Assembly (NCBI GenBank): GCA_036272915.1
Contig: DATAXV010000004.1
Coordinates: 1-35,969, forward strand
Length of the DNA stretch: 35,969 nucleotides
From: DATAXV01 sp036272915
Lineage (GTDB): Bacteria > Chloroflexota > Dormibacteria > Dormibacterales > Dormibacteraceae
Direction: 5' to 3'
The translations under genes were made by a program, and so were the position numbers. Shown piece by piece: positions 30,291-35,969 of the stretch (positions within the stretch are counted from its first letter, which is position 1; each line of letters starts with the position of its first letter). Under the pieces are notes generated by a model that had not been told where the DNA came from, made no database searches, and was given only the letters and a program-made list of their open reading frames with translations.

Positions 30291-30851
30291 GTGCGCCAGC
30301 CTCCGACGCCGCCGCGACCCAGTAGAGCCGACCTGGAGCGGGCTCGCGGGGCGGGTGTGCCCGACATCATCGGTCCCGATCTCAAGGTCCTCTTCTGCGG
30401 GATCAATCCCAGCGTCTACTCGGCGGCGGTCGGCCATCACTTCGCGCGGCCGGGCAACCGCTTCTGGCCCACGCTCCACGGGGCCGGCTTCACCGACCAC
30501 CTCCTCTCGCCGGGCGAGGATCGGAGCCTGCTCGACTTCGGGCTTGGCTGCACCAACCTGGTCGCCCGGGCGACGGCGCAGGCGAGCGAACTCGACGCCG
30601 GCGAGATCGAGCGCGGCGCCGGACACCTCCTCGATCTGATCCGCCGGCACCGGCCCCGCTGGCTGGCCGTGCTCGGTCTCGGCGCCTACCGGCAGGCCTT
30701 CGGTGATCCGCTGGCGAGGGTCGGCCGGCAGGAGCGGAGCGCCGCCGGTGCCGGCGTCTGGCTCCTGCCCAATCCGAGCGGCCTCAACGCCCACTACCAG
30801 CTGGCCGACCTCGTCGCCGCGTACGGGGAGCTGCGCCGCGCTTCCGATTGA
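30291..30851 (+). CDS. mug: Mug/TDG-type mismatch-specific uracil-DNA glycosylase
   Basis: This protein of 186 residues is a family-2 uracil-DNA glycosylase. The catalytic motif is GINPS (residues 37-41, Asn39 being the water-activating residue), followed by VGHHFARPGNRFWPTLHGAGF, CTNLVARATAQASEL, LGLGAYRQAFGD, and the DNA-intercalating motif LPNPSGLNAHYQL. Mug removes uracil or ethenocytosine from G:U and damaged pairs. The GTG start has no good Shine-Dalgarno. It precedes lhr by 33 bases on the same strand, so the two probably share a transcript. Confidence 0.92.
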   Translation: MRQPPTPPRPSRADLERARGAGVPDIIGPDLKVLFCGINPSVYSAAVGHHFARPGNRFWPTLHGAGFTDHLLSPGEDRSLLDFGLGCTNLVARATAQASELDAGEIERGAGHLLDLIRRHRPRWLAVLGLGAYRQAFGDPLARVGRQERSAAGAGVWLLPNPSGLNAHYQLADLVAAYGELRRASD

Positions 30852-30884
30852 GGCCCCACCGGTGGCAAACTGACGTTTGGCCCA

Positions 30885-33800
30885 ATGACCTCCCTCGATC
30901 TCTTCTCGGCTCCGACCAGGGCCTGGTTCGAATCGTCGTTCGCGGCGCCGACCGAGGTGCAGGAACGGGGATGGCGGTCGGTCTCGGAGGGGCGCAATAC
31001 GCTGATGACGGCGCCCACCGGCAGCGGCAAGACGCTGGCCGCGTTCCTCTGGTGCCTGGATCGCCTCACCCAGGGCTCCGAGCCCCCCGAGCTCGAGCGC
31101 TGCCGGGTCCTCTACGTCTCGCCGCTCAAGGCGCTGGCCGTGGACGTCGAGCGCAACCTGCGCGCCCCGCTTCGCGGGATCGCCCGGCAGAGCGAGGTGC
31201 TCGGCCTCCCGGTGCCCAACCTCCGGGTCGCGATCCGCACCGGCGACACGCCGGCGGACGAGCGCCGGCAGATGGAGCGGCACCCCCCCGACGTTCTGAT
31301 CACGACGCCCGAGTCCCTCTTCCTGCTGCTCACCAGCCAGGCCCGGCTGCGCCTGGCCAGCGTGCGCTGGGTCATCGTCGACGAGATCCACGCCGTCGCC
31401 GCCACCAAGCGCGGCGCCCACATGGCCCTGAGCCTCGAGCGCCTGCAGGCGATCTGCGCCGAGGATCCGCAGCGGATCGGGCTCTCGGCGACGCAGCGGC
31501 CGCTGGAGGAGACGGGCCGCTTCCTGGTCGGGGCAGGCAGGGAGGTCGAGATCATCGACGCCAGCCGGCGCAAGGCACTCGAGATCAGCGTCGAGGTACC
31601 GGTCGAGGACATGACCGACCCGGGCCGCGGCGCCCCCACCGGTCCGCCCAGCGGAGCCGCCGCTGCGCTCGGCCCCGACCTCTCGCCGCGCCACTCGATC
31701 TGGCCCGCCGTCTACCCCCGCCTGCTCGAGCTCATCCGGCAGCACCGGAGCACGATCATCTTCGTCAACTCCCGCCGGCTGGCCGAGCGCCTCGCCGCCC
31801 GCATCGACGAGCTGGCCGAGGAGGAGGTGGCGCTGGCCCACCACGGCTCGATCTCGCGTGAGCAGCGGACGATCGCCGAGGACCGGCTCAAGTCGGGGAC
31901 GCTTCCCGCCCTGGTCGCGACCAGCTCGCTGGAGCTCGGCATCGACATGGGCGCGGTCGACCTCGTCATCCACGTCGAGTCGCCGCCGAGCGTCGCCGCC
32001 GGCATCCAGCGGATCGGCCGCGCCGGCCACTCGGTCGGGGACGTCTCCAAGGGGACGGTCTTCCCCAAGTTCCGCGGGGACCTGCTGACGGCGGCGACGG
32101 TGGTCGAGCGCATCCACCGCGCCGAGATCGAGGAGACGGTGGTCCCCGAGAACCCGCTCGACGTCCTCGCCCAGCAGGTCGTCGCCATGGCGGCGATGGA
32201 CGTCTGGTCGGTCGAGGAGCTGGAGGCGCTGGTCCACCGCGCCCATCCCTTCCGCAGGCTCGGGCGCCGGTCGCTCGACGCGGTGCTGGACATGCTCGCC
32301 GGGCGCTACCCGTCCGAGGAGTTCGCCGGGCTCCGTCCCCGTATCGTCTGGGACCGGGAGCACGGGCAGATCCGCGGCCGGGCCGGCTCCCAGCGGCTGG
32401 TCGTGACCAATCCGGGGACGATCCCCGACCGCGGCCTGTACACGGTCAACCTGCTCAGCGACGGGCGGCGGGTCGGCGAGCTCGACGAGGAGATGGTCTT
32501 CGAGACCCACCCCGGCGAGACCTTCGTCCTCGGCGCCACGACCTGGCGGGTGGCCGAGGTGACGCCCTCTCAGGTGCTGGTCGAGCCGGCGCCCGGGGAG
32601 CCGGGGAAGATCGCCTTCTGGAAGGGCGACGCGCTCTCCCGACCGGCCGAGCTGGGCGAGGCCATCGGGCGGATGGCGCGCGAGCTGCACGAGGCCGAGC
32701 CGGCGGCCGCCGAGAAGCGCCTCCGCGAGGGCTGCGGGTTCAACGCCGCGGCGGCGGCCAACCTGCTCACCTACCTGCGCGACCAGTACGAGGCCTGCGG
32801 CGCCATCCCCGACGACCGGACCGTCGTCGTCGAGCGGTTCCGGGACGAGATCGGCGACTGGAGGGTGTGCGTTCTGTCGCCCTGGGGCGGCCGGGTCCAC
32901 GCCCCCTGGGGGATGGCGATCCGCCGGCGGCTCCAGGAGCGGAGCGGCCTCGAGGTGCAGACCCTCTACACCGACGACGGGCTCGCCCTCCGGCTCCCCG
33001 ACGCCGACCGGCCGCTCGACGTCGAGGACCTCATGATCGAGCCGGAGGAGATCCGCGAGCTGGTCTCCGCCCAGCTGCCCGGATCGGCCCTCTTCGCCGG
33101 ACGCTTCCGGGAGAACGCGGCCAGGGCGCTGCTCCTGCCCCGACGGCGGCCGGGTCAGCGCCAGCCCCTCTGGCAGCAGCGGCAGCGCGCCGGGGATCTC
33201 CTCCAGATCGCGGCCCGCTTCCCCGACTTCCCGATCCTGGCCGAGACCTACCGGGAGTGCCTGATCGACGCCTTCGACCTGGAGGCGCTGCGCCGGCTCC
33301 TGACCGGGATCCGCTCCCGCCAGGTCAGGGTGGTGGCGGTCGACGGCGAGCGGGCTTCGCCGTTCGCCGCCTCGCTGCTCTTCGACTACGTCGGCAACTA
33401 CCTCTACGAGGGCGACGCCCCGCTGGCCGAGCGGCGTGCCCAGGCCCTGACCCTGGACCGAGAGCTGCTCGAGGAGCTGATGGGGACCGAGGAGCTTCGC
33501 GAGCTGCTCGACCCGGACGTGGTGGCCGAGTCGGAGCTCGAGCTCCAGGGTCTGATCCGGGAGCGGTGGCCACGGGACGCCGACGAGGCGCACGACCTGA
33601 TCGCCCGGCTCGGCGACCTCTCCGAGCCCGAGCTCGCCGCCAGGGGCGTCAGCCCCGAATGGCTGGAGGAGCTGCGCAGGGAGCGGCGCATCATCCCCAT
33701 CCGCATCACCGGCGAGGGCCGCTGGATCGTGGCCGAGGACGCGGGGCGATACCGCGACGCACTCGGTGTGGCCCTGCCCACCGGGCTGCCCGAGGCCTTC

Positions 33801-35252
33801 CTGGAGCCGGTCGACGACGCCCTGGTCGCGCTGCTCCGACGCTGGTCCCGCTCGCAGCTCCCCTTCGTCACCGCGCAGCCGAGGACGCGCTGGGGCCTCG
33901 CCGAGGACGCGGTCAAGATGGCGCTTGACTCACTGGTGCGATCCGGCCACCTGCTGGTCGGCGAGTTCGGCGTCCGCAACGACCGCGAGTACTGCCAGCC
34001 GGACATTCTCCGCATGCTCCGACGTCGCTCCCTGGCGGCGCTGCGGAGGGAGGCGGAGCCGGTCGAGCAGATCGCCCTCGCCCGCTTCCTGCCGCGGTGG
34101 CACGGGATCGGCGCCGAGGGGACCGACATGGACCGCCTCCTCCAGTGCGTCGAGGCCCTGCAGGGGCTGGCCCTGCCCGCCTCGGCTGTGGAGCGGGACG
34201 TCCTCTCCGCGCGGCTATCCGACTACCGCGGGTCACTGCTCGACGAGCTGCTGGCGATGGGCGAGGTGGTCTGGATCGGCCGCGGAGCGCTGGGACCGAG
34301 CGACGGCCGCATCGCCCTCTACCTCCGGGAGGACGTCGCCAAGCTGATGCCGGCACCGGCGGATGCTCCCGACGGGGAGCTCCATCAGACGCTGCGCGAG
34401 CACCTCGCCCGGCGCGGCGCCCGCTTCTTCCGCGAGCTCAGCACGGCCCTCCGTCCGGCCGATTCCGACGCGCTTCTCGACGCCCTCTGGGACCTGGTCT
34501 GGGCGGGCGAGGTGACGAACGACACGTTCACGCCGCTGCGCGCCGGCGCCCATGCCGCGCGGACCCGTCAGCCGACCCGCCGGGCGCCATTGCTGCGCAC
34601 CGGCCCTCCACGCGCCGCCGGCCGCTGGTCGCTGGTGACCGACCTGGTCCCGGACCTGCCGTCCGACACCGAGCGCCTCTACTCGCGGGCGATGATGCTG
34701 CTCCGCCGCCACGGAGTGCTCACCCGCGAGGCGGTGCTGGGCGAGGGGATCGAGGGCGGCTTCGCGCAGCTGTACCCGGTCCTCCGGACGATGGAGGAGG
34801 CGGGGAAGGTACGCCGCGGCTATTTCGTCGACGGCCTCGGCGGATCGCAGTTCGCGCTGCCCGGGGCGGTCGACCGCCTGCGCGCCTGCCGGGAGCCGGA
34901 CGGTGGGATCGTGGCCCTGTCCGCGATCGATCCGGCCAACCCCTACGGCGCCGTCCTGCCCTGGCCGGAGGCCGACGCCCGCTTCTCCCGCGCCGCCGGC
35001 GCCTACGTGGTGCTGGAGTCGGGGGAGCTGCGCTGCTACCTGGAGCGCGGCGGGCGGACGCTGCACACCGTCGGCGGTGTCTTCCCCGACCACATACGCG
35101 AGCTGATCGCCGTCGCCACCCGCGCCGGCCGGGTCGAGGTGCAGCGGGTGGACGGCGTGCAGGCCTCGGAGTCACCCCTGTCCCCGGTTCTCCGCGAGGC
35201 CGGCTTCAGCGTCACGCCGCGAGGACTGGTGGCCTGGACAAACCCTGGGTAG
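30885..35252 (+). CDS. lhr: Large ATP-dependent DNA helicase Lhr
   Basis: This protein of 1455 residues, full length for the family, belongs to superfamily 2. The motifs are in order: APTGSGKT (43-50), SPLKALAVD, TTPESL, DEIH (166-169), SAT (201-203), IIFVNSRR, SSLELGIDMG and QRIGRAGH (375-382). After the helicase core come the Lhr winged-helix and beta-barrel region (DRGLYTVNLL, LVEPAPGEPGKIAFWKGD) and the long C-terminal domain with GNYLYEGDAPLAERRAQAL. Lhr translocates 3' to 5' on single-stranded DNA, unwinds RNA:DNA hybrids and acts in DNA repair. It starts at ATG 30885 and ends nine bases before the Nei-type gene. In Mycobacterium tuberculosis lhr and nei are also adjacent. Confidence 0.95.
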   Translation: MTSLDLFSAPTRAWFESSFAAPTEVQERGWRSVSEGRNTLMTAPTGSGKTLAAFLWCLDRLTQGSEPPELERCRVLYVSPLKALAVDVERNLRAPLRGIARQSEVLGLPVPNLRVAIRTGDTPADERRQMERHPPDVLITTPESLFLLLTSQARLRLASVRWVIVDEIHAVAATKRGAHMALSLERLQAICAEDPQRIGLSATQRPLEETGRFLVGAGREVEIIDASRRKALEISVEVPVEDMTDPGRGAPTGPPSGAAAALGPDLSPRHSIWPAVYPRLLELIRQHRSTIIFVNSRRLAERLAARIDELAEEEVALAHHGSISREQRTIAEDRLKSGTLPALVATSSLELGIDMGAVDLVIHVESPPSVAAGIQRIGRAGHSVGDVSKGTVFPKFRGDLLTAATVVERIHRAEIEETVVPENPLDVLAQQVVAMAAMDVWSVEELEALVHRAHPFRRLGRRSLDAVLDMLAGRYPSEEFAGLRPRIVWDREHGQIRGRAGSQRLVVTNPGTIPDRGLYTVNLLSDGRRVGELDEEMVFETHPGETFVLGATTWRVAEVTPSQVLVEPAPGEPGKIAFWKGDALSRPAELGEAIGRMARELHEAEPAAAEKRLREGCGFNAAAAANLLTYLRDQYEACGAIPDDRTVVVERFRDEIGDWRVCVLSPWGGRVHAPWGMAIRRRLQERSGLEVQTLYTDDGLALRLPDADRPLDVEDLMIEPEEIRELVSAQLPGSALFAGRFRENAARALLLPRRRPGQRQPLWQQRQRAGDLLQIAARFPDFPILAETYRECLIDAFDLEALRRLLTGIRSRQVRVVAVDGERASPFAASLLFDYVGNYLYEGDAPLAERRAQALTLDRELLEELMGTEELRELLDPDVVAESELELQGLIRERWPRDADEAHDLIARLGDLSEPELAARGVSPEWLEELRRERRIIPIRITGEGRWIVAEDAGRYRDALGVALPTGLPEAFLEPVDDALVALLRRWSRSQLPFVTAQPRTRWGLAEDAVKMALDSLVRSGHLLVGEFGVRNDREYCQPDILRMLRRRSLAALRREAEPVEQIALARFLPRWHGIGAEGTDMDRLLQCVEALQGLALPASAVERDVLSARLSDYRGSLLDELLAMGEVVWIGRGALGPSDGRIALYLREDVAKLMPAPADAPDGELHQTLREHLARRGARFFRELSTALRPADSDALLDALWDLVWAGEVTNDTFTPLRAGAHAARTRQPTRRAPLLRTGPPRAAGRWSLVTDLVPDLPSDTERLYSRAMMLLRRHGVLTREAVLGEGIEGGFAQLYPVLRTMEEAGKVRRGYFVDGLGGSQFALPGAVDRLRACREPDGGIVALSAIDPANPYGAVLPWPEADARFSRAAGAYVVLESGELRCYLERGGRTLHTVGGVFPDHIRELIAVATRAGRVEVQRVDGVQASESPLSPVLREAGFSVTPRGLVAWTNPG

Positions 35253-35261
35253 GGTGAGGGC

Positions 35262-35969
35262 GTGCCCGAGGGCGACACCATCTGGCGGACCGCGGCGGCA
35301 CTTCGCGGGCGCCTCGTGGGGAGAACGGTGCGGCGCTCGTCGCACGAGGCGGTGCAGGGCCACCAGGTCGAGACCGTTGACTCCACGGGCAAGCACCTCT
35401 TCATCCACTTCGCGGGCGGCCTCGCGCTTCACACGCACATGGGGATGACCGGCAGCTGGTACGTCTACCGGCCCGGTGAGCGTTGGCGGCTGCCGGCCTG
35501 GAAGGCGAGGGTGGTGCTCGAGTGCGACGACGTGGTCGCCGTGTGCTTCTCCCCGCCGGTCGCCGAGCTGACCCGGGACGCGGCTCGAGCCATCGCGCAT
35601 CTGGGGCCCGATCTGCTCCAGCCCGACGCCGATCTCGACCTCGTCGTCCAGCGGGCGAGGGCTTGCGGAGGGGTACCCCTGGGCGAGCTGCTTCTCGACC
35701 AGCGCGTCTGCAGTGGTATCGGCAACGTCCACAAGTGCGAGGCTCTCTGGGCCAGGCGGCTGGATCCGTGGGCTCCCACCACCACGCTCTCCGACGCTGA
35801 CCTGCGAGAACTGTTCGGCTACGCGCAGACGTCGCTCCGGGTCAACCTGCAGGGGGCCTTTCAGCGCCGCTTCCCCGGGCATGGTGCGGCCGCGGTGCAC
35901 GGTCGTCGCGGCTGGCCCTGCCCACGCTGCGGGACCCTGGTTATGGCCCGCCGGCAGGGGAAGCAGGGC
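35262..35969 (+). CDS. nei: Nei/Fpg-type DNA glycosylase-AP lyase (3' truncated by window)
   Basis: 236 codons are visible; the gene runs off the right edge. It starts PEGDTIW after GTG 35262: Pro2 is the catalytic nucleophile and Glu3 the acid. The conserved lysine is in STGKHLF, followed by HTHMGMTGSW, LLLDQRVCSGIGNVHKCEALW with the Asn that contacts DNA, and the first half of the C-terminal zinc finger (CPRCG). The order and SGIGNxxKxE match the Nei2 group of actinobacteria, which excises oxidised pyrimidines. It lies nine bases behind lhr with a GGTGAGGG Shine-Dalgarno, forming a repair operon with it and Mug. Confidence 0.93.
   Translation, partial: MPEGDTIWRTAAALRGRLVGRTVRRSSHEAVQGHQVETVDSTGKHLFIHFAGGLALHTHMGMTGSWYVYRPGERWRLPAWKARVVLECDDVVAVCFSPPVAELTRDAARAIAHLGPDLLQPDADLDLVVQRARACGGVPLGELLLDQRVCSGIGNVHKCEALWARRLDPWAPTTTLSDADLRELFGYAQTSLRVNLQGAFQRRFPGHGAAAVHGRRGWPCPRCGTLVMARRQGKQG

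Noticed and set aside
30925..30934. GGTTCGAATC, resembling a tRNA T-loop
   Set aside because: It lies in the lhr coding frame (WFESSF) and has no acceptor or anticodon arms around it.
30261..33593. 1110-codon open frame on the minus strand across lhr
   Set aside because: It mirrors the lhr coding frame; composition is arginine-, glycine- and leucine-rich with no recognisable domain. Long antisense frames are expected at this GC content.
1..35969. CRISPR arrays, rRNA, tRNA or complete insertion sequences
   Set aside because: No regularly spaced repeats, conserved RNA motifs or paired terminal inverted repeats were seen on either strand.

Overview
The window is about 36 kb of very GC-rich (roughly 70% by eye) bacterial chromosome. 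It is densely packed, with genes on both strands and several convergent pairs that touch or overlap. The gene content suggests an uncultivated high-GC Gram-positive-type lineage such as Dormibacterota, Chloroflexota or Actinomycetota: an F420/PPOX-type flavin enzyme, an MmpL-like transporter, a heme A synthase, a full-length Lhr helicase next to a Nei-type glycosylase, HxlR and LacI regulators, and many GTG starts. That placement is an inference from gene types; there is no rRNA or other marker gene. I see no CRISPR array, complete insertion sequence, rRNA or tRNA.

Layout: 1-2.5 kb is an accessory margin with a transposase-like tail, an antitoxin/PIN-toxin pair whose toxin is split by a frameshift, a small protease-inhibitor-like lipoprotein, a stand-alone receiver protein and a fragment of an MmyB-type regulator. 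2.5-10 kb is envelope-related: bactofilin, a methyltransferase, a YtxH-like protein divergent from an MMPL transporter, a translationally coupled pair of paralogous envelope proteins, and a further lipoprotein. 10-14.5 kb holds acetyltransferase, patatin, flavin/F420 enzyme, DUF3237, lipoate ligase-like, ComB-like and cupin genes. 14.5-16.2 kb has two tandem zinc-ribbon AIM24 proteins. 16.3-19.7 kb has DegV, an alpha/beta hydrolase, a histidine phosphatase, a zinc-ribbon protein with a degenerate GGDEF domain, and an HxlR regulator. 20.4-22.5 kb is a LacI regulator with its own promoter and a palindromic operator candidate, followed by a hydroxypyruvate-isomerase-like enzyme. 22.6-26.5 kb has a GNAT enzyme, a class III aminotransferase, a YihY membrane protein and an AhpD-like enzyme. 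26.9-29.8 kb has a HicA-like small gene with an unknown partner, a ClpN-repeat protein, a VOC protein and heme A synthase. 30.3 kb to the end is a DNA-repair group: Mug-type glycosylase, Lhr helicase and a Nei-type glycosylase cut by the window edge.

The most general signal is regulatory. At least ten genes that head transcription units carry a TAnnnT hexamer (GATAAT in one case) placed 6-8 bases before the start codon, with no Shine-Dalgarno sequence. An eleventh has it at 10 bases. This is what leaderless transcription would look like. Several genes inside operons, and a few others, instead have clear Shine-Dalgarno sequences. Other points worth a second look are a ComB-like gene with no ATG, GTG or TTG start but a well-spaced CTG, the degenerate zinc-ribbon GGDEF protein, the coupled envelope pair, and the HicA-like gene pair.
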